Shown piece after piece: positions 15,791-24,609 of a stretch of 64,000 nt of DNA (within the stretch, counting starts at the first letter, position 1; each line of letters begins with the position of its first letter). The position numbers and the translations under genes were made by a program. The notes beneath the pieces are model-generated. The model was not told the origin of the DNA and searched no databases. It saw nothing but the letters and a program-made list of their open reading frames with translations. The DNA comes from QKTW01 sp052161885 (GTDB lineage Bacteria > Bacteroidota > Bacteroidia > Chitinophagales > Chitinophagaceae), in NCBI GenBank assembly GCA_052161885.1, contig CP197396.1, forward strand, positions 4,278,001 through 4,342,000. Direction: 5' to 3'.

Positions 15791-16306
15791 TTAGTTCAGT
15801 TTCTGGATTTTGTAACCTGCGTTATAAACAGAGGCATCTTTACGGTTAAGTGTCACCTGCAGCATATAGGTGCCGGCAGCAACAGTGTTGAGATAAATCG
15901 TCTGAAGATCCTTGCCCGTAGTAAGTACTACTTCGTTTCTGTAAATGGTTTTGCCTGTCACATCATACAAACCGTACATAAGTTTGTCGCCGGCGCTGAA
16001 AGATGGCTGAAGGAAAACTTCGTTCTGAGCCGGGTTGGGGAATATCAGGAGGTTTGAAGCCAGTGGATTGATTCCATGTACACCTGTAGAAGAAAGGTTG
16101 GGTTGCAGAACCCCTTGTGTTACAATAATGCCGGTGCCGGTTTCGGTACTTACCAGTGTCATTTCCGCAACCGACCATTCGTAGGTATTACCGCCCAGAA
16201 CGGCGCTTCCTCCTGTACTGTTCAGTGTAGACGGACCAATACTCTGCGCCCTCGGGGCTGTTGTCATCGCTAATAGCAAGACTGCTGTACAACTGATTTT
16301 TTTCAT
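15791..16306 (-). CDS. Secreted protein with T9SS type A sorting domain
   Basis: 171 residues: signal peptide (ends near APRAQ), a short N-terminal module (GGSAVLGGNTYEWSVAEMTL), then a Por secretion-system C-terminal domain (~85-171) with LLIFPNPAQNEVFL, YDVTGKTIY and GTYMLQV. Such tails direct export by the type IX system and anchoring or release at the surface. Very little sequence precedes the sorting domain, so it may be a small surface anchor or cofactor for the two fibre proteins encoded after it. Confidence 0.9.
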   Translation of the reverse strand: MKKISCTAVLLLAMTTAPRAQSIGPSTLNSTGGSAVLGGNTYEWSVAEMTLVSTETGTGIIVTQGVLQPNLSSTGVHGINPLASNLLIFPNPAQNEVFLQPSFSAGDKLMYGLYDVTGKTIYRNEVVLTTGKDLQTIYLNTVAAGTYMLQVTLNRKDASVYNAGYKIQKLN

Positions 16307-16614
16307 AAGCTTAAAATTTTGTGAACCATCAATTACTGATATGAGATATTCAAATCAGATTTAATGCAAATTTTATCTTATTATGATTTTCAATCAATTA
16401 TTTTTAACAATCCTGTTTACTAATCGAAAATATTGTTAAGGGTAGCTTAAAAAGATTAATTGTTTGACTATTAATGACTAATCACTTTTAAAAATGGAGA
16501 GAAATAAAAAATCAGCGTAGATTAATATTTTTTATTTTGTGTAGGCAGGCGCATAAAAAAAGAGGTGCCGGAGCACCTCTTTTTGGGTATGATCATCTTT
16601 TTGTACTGCTGAGT
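16307..16614. other. Intergenic, AT-rich upstream region of the fibre operon
   Basis: This gap separates the fibre operon (its promoter side) from the DUF4834 gene. It is very AT-rich and I find no exact TAnnTTTG on the minus strand. The only clear element is the terminator at 16557-16584. Confidence 0.6.
16557..16584 (-). terminator. Terminator of the DUF4834 gene
   Basis: Stem AGAGGTGC/GCACCTCT with loop CGGA (16561-16580). A T-run follows on the minus strand, the direction of the gene ending at 16615. Confidence 0.8.
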
Positions 16615-16839
16615 TTATTTTATCTCTTCGTAATCAATATAGTCGCCATCTTTTACCCGGGACGGTTGTTGCCTTACATAATTGTCTGTTTGTCCCTGGT
16701 GCATATTATTCATCTGGTCCTGCATTTGCTTTACACGCTCGCCGGCAAGCCGCGTCATACGGAATAAAGGAATAATAAAGTTTACAATAAACCTGTACAG
16801 CAGGATAAAGCCCAGCGTATATACAATCATTCGTAACAT
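16615..16839 (-). CDS. DUF4834 family small membrane protein
   Basis: 74 residues from ATG 16839: one N-terminal membrane helix (MIVYTLGFILLYRFIVNFII), a charged middle (RVKQMQDQMNNMHQ) and the acidic tail GDYIDYEEIK that is characteristic of this Bacteroidota family of unknown function. A TTG at 16854 would extend it by five residues, but a TACCTTTG -7-like box (16844-16851 on this strand) overlaps that extension, so ATG 16839 is the better start. Confidence 0.8.
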   Translation of the reverse strand: MLRMIVYTLGFILLYRFIVNFIIPLFRMTRLAGERVKQMQDQMNNMHQGQTDNYVRQQPSRVKDGDYIDYEEIK

Positions 16840-16919
16840 GGACCAAAGGTACAAAACAGACTATGTATTGCCGTTAATAAAAACATAAATAGAGCAAGGC
16901 TATCAAACCTAAAGTTATA

Positions 16920-16953
16920 TTGATGCTTTTTCAGAAAAATTATCTTACTTTTG
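16920..16953 (+). promoter_or_regulatory. Promoter of rimP-nusA-infB
   Basis: TTG at 16920-16922 and TACTTTTG at 16946-16953 (spacer 23) match the phylum's -33/-7 pattern. Transcription would start near 16960, giving a ~48-base leader. Confidence 0.6.
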
Positions 16954-16974
16954 CATTCGGATTAATTCAACAGA

Positions 16975-17003
16975 GGGGACACACGGTGGTCCCCTTGTTT
17001 TTT
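16975..17003 (+). promoter_or_regulatory. Leader hairpin plus U-run before rimP (candidate attenuator)
   Basis: GGGGAC (16975-16980) pairs with GTCCCC (16989-16994), followed by TTGTTTTTT and then the rimP ATG five bases later. This is the shape of an intrinsic terminator placed inside the leader, where it could attenuate the operon. Confidence 0.55.
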
Positions 17004-17007
17004 ATCT

Positions 17008-17463
17008 ATGACTGAGATATTAGAAAAAATAAAAACACTTACAGAGCCATTGCTGGAAGGTACAGATATGTTTATTGTAAACATTAAAATTAAGCCTACC
17101 AATAATGTAAAGCTCTTCCTGGACGCAGATACAGGATTATCTGTACAAAAAAGCGCCACTGTAAACCGCAAACTGCATGCCCTCATCGAAGAGTCTGGAT
17201 TGTTTCCTGAAGGTGATTTTTCACTGGAAGTGTCCAGCCCGGGCGTAGATGAGCCGCTTATGCAGTCAAGGCAGTATCACAAAAACATTGGCCGTACAGT
17301 ATTGGTAACACCCGTAGAAGGTTTGGAACAGACAGGCGTGCTTAAAAGCGTGGATGATGAAAAAATTGTCCTCGAAGTAAAGGTGCCCAAAAAGAAAGAA
17401 ACAACAATGGTGGAAATTCCGTTGTCAACAATTAAAACAACAGTAGTACAAATCATTTTTTAA
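17008..17463 (+). CDS. rimP: Ribosome maturation factor RimP
   Basis: 151 residues with the RimP N-terminal alpha-beta domain (VKLFLDADTGLSVQKSATVN, FSLEVSSPGVDEPL) and the C-terminal SH3-like domain (VLKSVDDEKIVLEVKVPKKK). RimP binds the 30S precursor and is needed for its maturation. It heads the conserved rimP-nusA-infB operon, 40 bases before nusA. The family's SPGxDxPL motif is intact. Confidence 0.95.
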   Translation: MTEILEKIKTLTEPLLEGTDMFIVNIKIKPTNNVKLFLDADTGLSVQKSATVNRKLHALIEESGLFPEGDFSLEVSSPGVDEPLMQSRQYHKNIGRTVLVTPVEGLEQTGVLKSVDDEKIVLEVKVPKKKETTMVEIPLSTIKTTVVQIIF

Positions 17464-17503
17464 ACAAACCCGGGGCAACCCGGCATTCAAAAAGCGATAG
17501 ACC

Positions 17504-18751
17504 ATGTCAAGTATTAATCTGATCGAATCATTCCAGGAGTTTAAAGATGCCGAAAATATCGACAGGCCTACTCTCATGAAGGTAATCGAAGATGTGTTCA
17601 AGACGTTGCTGCGCAAAAAATACGGCACGGACGAGAACTTCGATGTGATCGTAAACGACCAGACAGGTGACCTTGAAATATTCAGGCGCCGCATTATCGT
17701 GGAAGACGGCTTTTCTGAAGATGACAACCTTGAAATTGAATATTCAGAAGCTGTATTAATAGAGCCCGATTACAATGTGGGAGAGGAAGTGTACGAAGAG
17801 ATCAATGTAATCGACTTTGGCCGCCGTGCTATTCTTGCTGCAAAACAAACACTGGCAGCACGTATCGGCGATCTTAAGAAAAACAATCTCCTGCAGAAAT
17901 ATGCTGAACGTGTTGGTGAAATCATCAGCGGTGAAGTATATCAGATCTGGAAAAAAGAAATACTCCTGCTGGACGATGAGGGCAATGAGCTCATTTTGCC
18001 TAAGTCGGAGCAGATACCTACAGACTTCTTCAAAAAAGGAGAAGCCGTACGTGCAGTAGTGAAGAAAGTGGAAATGCGTAACAATACGCCGATCATCGTA
18101 TTGAGCCGCACACACGCTTCCTTCCTGGAGAAACTGCTGGAAATCGAAGTGCCTGAAATTATGGACGGCCTTATCGTGATCCGCAAAATAGTTCGTGAAC
18201 CGGGCGAACGCGCCAAAGTAGCTGTAGAAAGCTATGATGACCGCATAGATCCGGTGGGTGCCTGCGTGGGTATGAAAGGTAGCCGTATCCATGGCATCGT
18301 ACGCGAACTGCGCAATGAAAACATCGACATCATCAACTTCACTGCAAACAGCCAGCTGCTGATACAGCGTTCACTTACTCCGGCACGTATCAACCGGATA
18401 GATCTGAACAATGAAACCAGCCATGCAGATGTATACCTTGAGCCGGACCAGGTATCACTGGCCATCGGTAAAAAAGGTGTGAACATTAAACTGGCACAGG
18501 AACTCACCGGCTTTGGCATAGATGTTTATCGTGATGTACAGAATGAAGATGTGGAATACGATATCGACCTGGAAGAATTCAGCGATGAGATCGAACCATG
18601 GGTAATTGAAGAGTTCAAGCGTGTAGGATGCGATACCGCATTAAGCATACTGGAGCTTTCTGCTGAAGAGCTGGAACGCCGTACAGACCTCGAAAGAGTA
18701 ACGATCGATGATGTGCGTCGCATACTGCAGGCAGAGTTCAATGAGGAATAA
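17504..18751 (+). CDS. nusA: Transcription termination/antitermination factor NusA
   Basis: 415 residues: N-terminal RNA-polymerase-binding domain (~1-125), S1 domain (~130-200, GEIISGEVYQIWKKE), KH1 with GMKGSRI and KH2 with AIGKKGVNIKLA. A short C-terminal helical region (SILELSAEELERRTDLE) follows; the second acidic repeat of the E. coli protein is missing, which is usual outside proteobacteria. It modulates pausing, termination and rRNA antitermination. Confidence 0.96.
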   Translation: MSSINLIESFQEFKDAENIDRPTLMKVIEDVFKTLLRKKYGTDENFDVIVNDQTGDLEIFRRRIIVEDGFSEDDNLEIEYSEAVLIEPDYNVGEEVYEEINVIDFGRRAILAAKQTLAARIGDLKKNNLLQKYAERVGEIISGEVYQIWKKEILLLDDEGNELILPKSEQIPTDFFKKGEAVRAVVKKVEMRNNTPIIVLSRTHASFLEKLLEIEVPEIMDGLIVIRKIVREPGERAKVAVESYDDRIDPVGACVGMKGSRIHGIVRELRNENIDIINFTANSQLLIQRSLTPARINRIDLNNETSHADVYLEPDQVSLAIGKKGVNIKLAQELTGFGIDVYRDVQNEDVEYDIDLEEFSDEIEPWVIEEFKRVGCDTALSILELSAEELERRTDLERVTIDDVRRILQAEFNEE

Positions 18752-18906
18752 GTGTAATATCTGAAGCACAGCTGAAAAGAAGTGCTTTAACAATGAGCTA
18801 AGATTACAGGCTTACAACCAATCTCGGTAAAAAAGTGTAGGTTTGTAGGATAGATAAATGGCACCGGGCTAAACCCGTGGCGATTATTTTTTGACTAAAT
18901 TTTCGA

Positions 18907-21900
18907 ATGGCAACAGCAACGAAAACCCCAAGATTACTGGCAGCAGCCAAGGAATTTAATATTGGTAAGGAAACGCTTGTAGAGTTTCTTACCAATAAGG
19001 GCTTTGAGATTAACGCAAGTAATCCGAACACCAAGCTTACAGAGGTGATGTACGACGCTTTGCAGGCTGAGTTTGCACAGGACAAACTCGCCAAGCGCAA
19101 GAGCGATGAAATTGCATTGCCCAAAGGTTCCCTGCTGGATAATCTTAAAAAATCTAAAGAAGAACTGGATCTTACCGTACGCGATAAGAAAGGTGACGAA
19201 CCAGAGGTAGTACCAGCACCCGCACCGGAAAAGAAAAAAGAAGAGAAGGCGCCCGTTGTGGAAGTAAAAGCACCCGTTGAGGAAGTAAAACCTCAGCCGG
19301 TAGCAGTAGCACCGCAGGTGGAAGAACCAGTGGCACCGGTAAAAGAACCGGCTCCCGCTCCGCGGCAGGAAGTAAAACAACCGCAGGCTGAAAAGCAGCC
19401 CGAAGTGGAAAAAACACCGGTTGCAGAAACTCCGAAAGCCGTAGAGCCTAAGCCTAAGGTGGAAGAACCTGCACAGCCTGTAAAAGAAGAGGCTCCGGTA
19501 GCGCCGAAAGAACAACCTGCAGCTCCGGTTGCAGAAAATAACAACAACACAGATACGGAAGACACGCAACACATAGACGTAAAAGCGCCTAAACTGGAAG
19601 GCCCGAATATTCTGGGTAAGATCAATCTTGATGAGCTGAACCTTTCTTCCCGCCCGAAAAAAGGAGCTGCAGCAACACAGCAGCCCCAGGCAAAGAAAAA
19701 AGCAACACCGGCTCCGAAAGAAGAAAAACCGGAAGCACCTGCAGCACAGCCGCAGGCAGAAGTAAAGAAAGAAGAGCCGCCTGTACAGAAGGAACCTGCT
19801 AAACCAGCGCCGCAACCCGAGCGCAAGCCGGAACCAGCACCTGTAGCAGAAACCCGTGAACCGGCTGCACCGCAGCAGGAAGAGGAGCAATCTCGTCCGG
19901 AGCATATAGAAATGAAAGCTCCGAGACTGGAAGGCCCTAAGATCATTGGTAAAATAGAACTGCCGGTAGCAAACAGCGGAGGATCAAAATCTAACGACCG
20001 TAACAACGAAAAACGTAACCGCAAACGTATTCCTGTTCAGAAAAAGCCTGAGACATTCCAGCCCGGACAAGGCGGAGGCCAGGGACAACAGGGTGGAAAC
20101 CGTGACCGTAACCAGCAAGGTGGCGGCCCGGGTGGAAACCGTGACAACAATAACAGGAGCGGCGATAACCGTAACAATAACAACCAGCGTGGACCAGGCG
20201 GTAATAACAACGACCGTCGCGGACCAGGTGGGAATAATAATGACCGTCGCGGACCGGGTGGAAATAACAACGACCGTCGTGGACCAGGTGGTAATAATGA
20301 CCGCCGCGGACCAGGTCAGCGCCATGGACAGGACAACAGAAACAATAACGCTGCACCGCAGGAAATCGATGAAAAACAGATTCAGCGGAAGATACAGGAA
20401 ACACAGGCCAAACTGGCCGGTGGTGGTGCACGCGGTAAAAATCAGAAATCCAAGTACCGCCGTGATAAGCGTGAGCTGATGGCCGAAAAACGCGCCGCAG
20501 CAGAAAATGCCGAACAGAATAATGTAATACAGGTTACTGAATTTATCTCTGTAAGCGAGCTGGCAAACCTGCTGGACGTAAGCTTTGCAGATGTAATCAG
20601 CAAATGTATGAACCTTGGTATCATGGTGTCCATCAACCAGCGCCTTGATGCAGAAGTGATAGAGCTTGTAGCCAACGAATTTGGTTATGAAGTGGAATTC
20701 ATCAACCTGCAGCAGGAATCTGACATGGTGGAAGAAGATGAAGTAGACGAAGGCGAGCAGATACCACGTGCACCGATCGTTACGATCATGGGTCACGTAG
20801 ATCATGGTAAAACATCATTGCTTGACTATATACGCAGCGCCAATGTGGTAGCCGGTGAAGCAGGGGGTATCACCCAGCACATCGGTGCCTACCAGGTAAC
20901 AACTGCCAACGGCAAGAAGATTACCTTCCTCGATACACCGGGTCACGAAGCGTTTACCGCGATGCGTGCCCGTGGTGCTAAAGTAGCGGACGTAGCGGTG
21001 ATCGTAGTAGCTGCGGATGATGCGATCATGCCTCAGACAAAAGAAGCGATCTCGCATGCCCAGGCTGCCGGTCTCCCGATGATCTTTGCGATCAACAAAA
21101 TAGACAAGGAAGGAGCAAATCCTGAAAAAATTAAAGAACAACTGGCACAGCTGAACATCCTGGTTGAAGACTGGGGTGGTAAGTATCAGAGCCAGGAAAT
21201 ATCTGCCAAGAAAGGTCTTAACATAGATCTGCTGCTGGAAAAAATAGGTCTTGAAGCTGAGCTCCTGGAGTTGAAAGCTAACCCTGACCGTATTGCCAGC
21301 GGTAGTGTGATCGAAGCCTCACTGGATAAAGGCCGCGGTTACCAGGCTACTATCCTGGTACAGAACGGTACGCTGAAGCAAGGTGACATGATCGCCTGCG
21401 GACAGCACTTTGGTAAAGTAAAGGCCATGTTCAATGAACGCGGACAGCGCGTTACGACTGCAGGACCTTCTGCTCCGGTACAGGTACTGGGTCTTAACGG
21501 TGCGCCACAGGCCGGTGAGAAATTTAAAGTATACGAAGACGAGAACGAAGCTAAAGACGTAGCCAACCACCGTGCACAGATCATGCGTGAACAGGGTATA
21601 CGTGCCCGCAAGCACCTGACACTGGATGAAATCGGGCGCCGTCTTGCACTTGGTAACTTTAAAGAACTGCCGATCATCATCAAAGGTGACTTTGATGGGT
21701 CTGTGGAAGCCCTTAGTGACTCCCTCCAGAAACTGTCTACGGAAGAAGTGGCCGTTAATGTGGTGCACAAAGCCGTGGGACAGATCACAGAGAGTGATGT
21801 ATTGCTGGCAACAGCATCCGACGCGATCATCCTTGGATTCCAGGTACGTCCGTCTATGCAGGCTGCAAGACTGGCAGAACAGGAAAATATCGAGATCCGC

Positions 21901-22272
21901 AACTACTCCATCATCTACGATGCGATCGAAGAGATCAAAAGCGCGATGGAAGGTCTGCTGGAACCGAAAGTGGAAAAGAAAACAGTATCGAATATCGAAG
22001 TACGCGAGATTTACAAGATCGGCGGCGTAGGAACGATTGCCGGTTGTTATGTACTGGACGGAAAAATGAGCCGCAATACCAAGCTCAACCTGGTACGCGA
22101 TGGCATCGTAATCTATACCGGCGAACTGTCTTCCCTGAAGCGTTACAAGGACGACGTGAAGGAAGTAAGCGCAGGCTACGAATGCGGTCTGATGATCAAG
22201 AACTACAACGATGTGCGCATAGGCGATATCATCGAAGGATTCGAAGAAGTGGAAGTAAAACGTACACTCTAA
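18907..22272 (+). CDS. infB: Translation initiation factor IF-2
   Basis: 1121 residues. The first ~500 residues are low complexity: a Pro/Ala/Glu/Lys-rich part with two related EGPxIxGKI segments, then an Asn/Arg/Gly-rich part that contains a tandem decapeptide GPGGNNNDRR (DNA 20191-20307). The conserved half has the G1 P-loop GHVDHGKT (from residue 629), DTPGH (~676) and NKID (~730), then domains II-IV that bind initiator tRNA. Family length in E. coli is 890, so this form is long because of its N-terminal tail. A 155-base gap separates it from nusA. Confidence 0.97.
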   Translation: MATATKTPRLLAAAKEFNIGKETLVEFLTNKGFEINASNPNTKLTEVMYDALQAEFAQDKLAKRKSDEIALPKGSLLDNLKKSKEELDLTVRDKKGDEPEVVPAPAPEKKKEEKAPVVEVKAPVEEVKPQPVAVAPQVEEPVAPVKEPAPAPRQEVKQPQAEKQPEVEKTPVAETPKAVEPKPKVEEPAQPVKEEAPVAPKEQPAAPVAENNNNTDTEDTQHIDVKAPKLEGPNILGKINLDELNLSSRPKKGAAATQQPQAKKKATPAPKEEKPEAPAAQPQAEVKKEEPPVQKEPAKPAPQPERKPEPAPVAETREPAAPQQEEEQSRPEHIEMKAPRLEGPKIIGKIELPVANSGGSKSNDRNNEKRNRKRIPVQKKPETFQPGQGGGQGQQGGNRDRNQQGGGPGGNRDNNNRSGDNRNNNNQRGPGGNNNDRRGPGGNNNDRRGPGGNNNDRRGPGGNNDRRGPGQRHGQDNRNNNAAPQEIDEKQIQRKIQETQAKLAGGGARGKNQKSKYRRDKRELMAEKRAAAENAEQNNVIQVTEFISVSELANLLDVSFADVISKCMNLGIMVSINQRLDAEVIELVANEFGYEVEFINLQQESDMVEEDEVDEGEQIPRAPIVTIMGHVDHGKTSLLDYIRSANVVAGEAGGITQHIGAYQVTTANGKKITFLDTPGHEAFTAMRARGAKVADVAVIVVAADDAIMPQTKEAISHAQAAGLPMIFAINKIDKEGANPEKIKEQLAQLNILVEDWGGKYQSQEISAKKGLNIDLLLEKIGLEAELLELKANPDRIASGSVIEASLDKGRGYQATILVQNGTLKQGDMIACGQHFGKVKAMFNERGQRVTTAGPSAPVQVLGLNGAPQAGEKFKVYEDENEAKDVANHRAQIMREQGIRARKHLTLDEIGRRLALGNFKELPIIIKGDFDGSVEALSDSLQKLSTEEVAVNVVHKAVGQITESDVLLATASDAIILGFQVRPSMQAARLAEQENIEIRNYSIIYDAIEEIKSAMEGLLEPKVEKKTVSNIEVREIYKIGGVGTIAGCYVLDGKMSRNTKLNLVRDGIVIYTGELSSLKRYKDDVKEVSAGYECGLMIKNYNDVRIGDIIEGFEEVEVKRTL
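20191..20307 (+). repeat. 30-bp coding tandem repeat inside infB
   Basis: Three 30-base copies and one 27-base copy encode GPGGNNNDRR. Copies differ mainly at third codon positions (ggc/ggt, aac/aat), so the protein repeat is being kept while the DNA drifts. Confidence 0.9.
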
Positions 22273-22290
22273 GAATTATACCTTTCAATA

Positions 22291-22328
22291 AAAAGGAAAT
22301 GGCGGCCAGATGGTCGCCATTTCCTTTT
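22291..22328 (+). terminator. Terminator of the rimP-nusA-infB operon
   Basis: A 17-base-pair stem (left 22291-22307, right 22312-22328, loop AGAT) that begins with AAAA and ends with TTTT, 19 bases after the infB stop. Confidence 0.9.
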
Positions 22329-22453
22329 ACAATTGGTAGTGCATTACCTGAATGACTTTAAATCCAGCGTTCCGGACCACTGTAAATCAAATATTATTAT
22401 CGCGATAAAGACTCCAAATAATGCTTATTTTGTGCCGATAAAATAGTCTTGCA

Positions 22454-23368
22454 GTGATCAAAGGCCAGTTACTTGCCGGTTTAAATAAAGTTGAGAAAAT
22501 AGCCTGTTCATCTAAACTGAGCAGGCTATTTTTAAATCCATATAAATACATCGATGCTATCTTTTTCAGGAAGTTTACTTATGCACGCAATCATCAGGAA
22601 AAGATAGTAAGGGCAAAACTGTTTTTCGGCGACGACATCACCATAGCACTGCCCGCTGCTACAGATATATACCTTACCGGCGGCAAATCCCATGATTCGG
22701 AAATAAGGCTTGCCCGTTTTCTTGTCAATAACCTCAATGAAAACGATCATTTTCTGGACATCGGTGCCCATTACGGATATTTTACATTGCTTGCGGCAAA
22801 GCTTACAGGACCGGATGGAAAAATATGTGCTTTTGAACCTGCAAGAGCCAGTTTTGAGATTTTAAAAACCAATTGTAGTATAAATACAGCTATTACCTGT
22901 GTCAACAAGGCTGTTTCTGATACGAATAACGACCTGGTTTTTTACCAGTTTCCCAATATGTATTCAGAATATAATTCCATGGATGTTCAGCAGTTTGAAC
23001 AGGAAGAATGGTTCAAAGACAATAAGCCTGAAAAAATAGTGATACCTGCATTGAACCTGGATACTATTATCAGGGAATACAGCATAGTACCAAAGATTAT
23101 AAAAATAGATGTAGAAGGTGCTGAGGATAAGGTAATAAAAGGCGGCGCCGGCTTCTTTACCGGAAGCCAGAAAGTGTACCTCGTAATGGAATACCTTTCT
23201 TCTGAAAGAGGTAATGATGCACACCAGGTGGCAACAAGACAATTACAAAGCTGGGGGTATAATTCATTTGTAATATCCGGTGCCGGTGACCTGGAACCTG
23301 TAAACGATATAAGCAGCTATTTGCAGCAGGCAAAACTGGAATCCGATAATATTGTTTTTGTCAAATAA
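22454..23368 (+). CDS. FkbM family methyltransferase
   Basis: 304 residues from a GTG start (no ATG is in frame before residue ~170). The class I fold is shown by FLDIGAHYGYFTLLA (~100), CAFEPARASFEIL (motif II) and IIKIDVEGAED (~215), the acidic FkbM signature. FkbM enzymes O-methylate sugars, polyketides or lipids. The gene stands between infB and prfA with its own gap on each side, and may serve the Wzz/Wzy locus downstream (inference). A palindrome TTATCGCGATAA (22397-22408) lies 45 bases upstream. Confidence 0.87.
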   Translation: MIKGQLLAGLNKVEKIACSSKLSRLFLNPYKYIDAIFFRKFTYARNHQEKIVRAKLFFGDDITIALPAATDIYLTGGKSHDSEIRLARFLVNNLNENDHFLDIGAHYGYFTLLAAKLTGPDGKICAFEPARASFEILKTNCSINTAITCVNKAVSDTNNDLVFYQFPNMYSEYNSMDVQQFEQEEWFKDNKPEKIVIPALNLDTIIREYSIVPKIIKIDVEGAEDKVIKGGAGFFTGSQKVYLVMEYLSSERGNDAHQVATRQLQSWGYNSFVISGAGDLEPVNDISSYLQQAKLESDNIVFVK

Positions 23369-23383
23369 TTAATATTTCTATTC

Positions 23384-23415
23384 TTTGTTCATCCCCGCTG
23401 TTAATGCTAACTTCG
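23384..23415 (+). promoter_or_regulatory. Candidate prfA promoter
   Basis: TTTG at 23384-23387 and TAACTTCG at 23408-23415 with a 20-base spacer; the -7 box has one mismatch to TAnnTTTG. The ATG follows 29 bases later. Confidence 0.55.
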
Positions 23416-23444
23416 CACCTCTTATATAACAGAGGCAAGTATTC

Positions 23445-24530
23445 ATGAGTTCCATTATTGAAAAATTAGAGGCTATAAAAGGGCGTTTTGACAACCTCGG
23501 TGTAGCCTTGACCAATCCTGAAATTGTCAGCGACAATAAAAAATTTTCCCAGACCAGCCGCGAATACCGTAAGCTGGAGAAAATTGTGGATGCATATAAA
23601 CGTTATCGCGCATGCCTGGACAGCATTGAGTTTGGTAAAGAAGTACTGGCTACAGAAAGTGATGAAGAGCTCCGGGATATGGCTAAGATGGAACTCGAAG
23701 AACAGGAAACCTCAAAAGAACAGCTCGAAACTGAAATCCGCCAGTTGCTGATACCCAAAGATCCGCAGGACGAGAAAAATGCCATTATTGAAGTGCGTGC
23801 CGGTACAGGTGGTGATGAAGCCAGTATTTTTGCCGGCGATCTGCTACGTATGTACATGCGTTACTGTGAACGCCGTGGCTGGAAGATGTCGCTGGTAAGC
23901 GAAACGGAAGGTACCGTGGGCGGTTATAAAGAAGTGCAGCTGGAAGTAACAGGCGAGGATGTATATGGTACATTGAAGTTTGAAAGCGGTGTACATCGTG
24001 TACAGCGTGTGCCGGCAACAGAAGCCAGCGGCCGTGTACATACGTCGGCAGCAACTGTGGCCGTAATGCCCGAAGCCGAAGAGATAGATTTTGAACTGAA
24101 GGAAAGCGATCTGAAAATGGAAACTGCCCGAAGTGGTGGTGCCGGCGGACAGAACGTAAATAAGGTAGAAACAAAAGTAATCCTTACCCACGTACCTACA
24201 GGTACTGTGATCACCTGCCAGACAGAACGTACCCAGCTTGGTAACCGTGAAAAAGCTACCCAGATGATGCGTACCAAACTATATGAAGAACAGGTGCGTA
24301 AGCATGAGGAGGAAATCGCCAACCGTCGTAAGAGCCTGGTAAGCACCGGCGACCGTTCGGCAAAGATCCGCACCTATAACTATCCGCAGGGACGTGTTAC
24401 AGATCACCGTATCAATATGACCATCTACAACCTGGATGATTTTATGAACGGTAACATCCAGGATATGCTCGAGGCGCTGCAGTTTGCAGAGAATGCAGAG
24501 AAAATGCAGGCCGGAGAAACAGTAGGTTAA
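23445..24530 (+). CDS. prfA: Peptide chain release factor 1
   Basis: 361 residues with the release-factor fold. The stop-codon reading tripeptide is Pro190-Ala191-Thr192 (PxT, RF1 type, reads UAA and UAG), and the hydrolysis motif GGQ is at 234-236. Family length is normal. It acts on the ribosome A site and pairs with prfB, found at 61749. Confidence 0.96.
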   Translation: MSSIIEKLEAIKGRFDNLGVALTNPEIVSDNKKFSQTSREYRKLEKIVDAYKRYRACLDSIEFGKEVLATESDEELRDMAKMELEEQETSKEQLETEIRQLLIPKDPQDEKNAIIEVRAGTGGDEASIFAGDLLRMYMRYCERRGWKMSLVSETEGTVGGYKEVQLEVTGEDVYGTLKFESGVHRVQRVPATEASGRVHTSAATVAVMPEAEEIDFELKESDLKMETARSGGAGGQNVNKVETKVILTHVPTGTVITCQTERTQLGNREKATQMMRTKLYEEQVRKHEEEIANRRKSLVSTGDRSAKIRTYNYPQGRVTDHRINMTIYNLDDFMNGNIQDMLEALQFAENAEKMQAGETVG

Positions 24531-24609
24531 AGTTTGATTAAATAATATTTGCGGGCGTATTAATAACTTACCGCCGTAATACTTTCACATTTTCAACTCA
24601 AAGCAATTT

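Noticed and set aside
18934..20024. Long minus-strand frames (up to 323 codons) opposite infB
   Set aside because: They arise from the biased codons of the low-complexity IF-2 tail and have repetitive, phenylalanine- or serine-rich translations without family signal.
20191..20307. CRISPR-like or mobile repeat
   Set aside because: The units are contiguous, in frame and encode a decapeptide, with no spacers.
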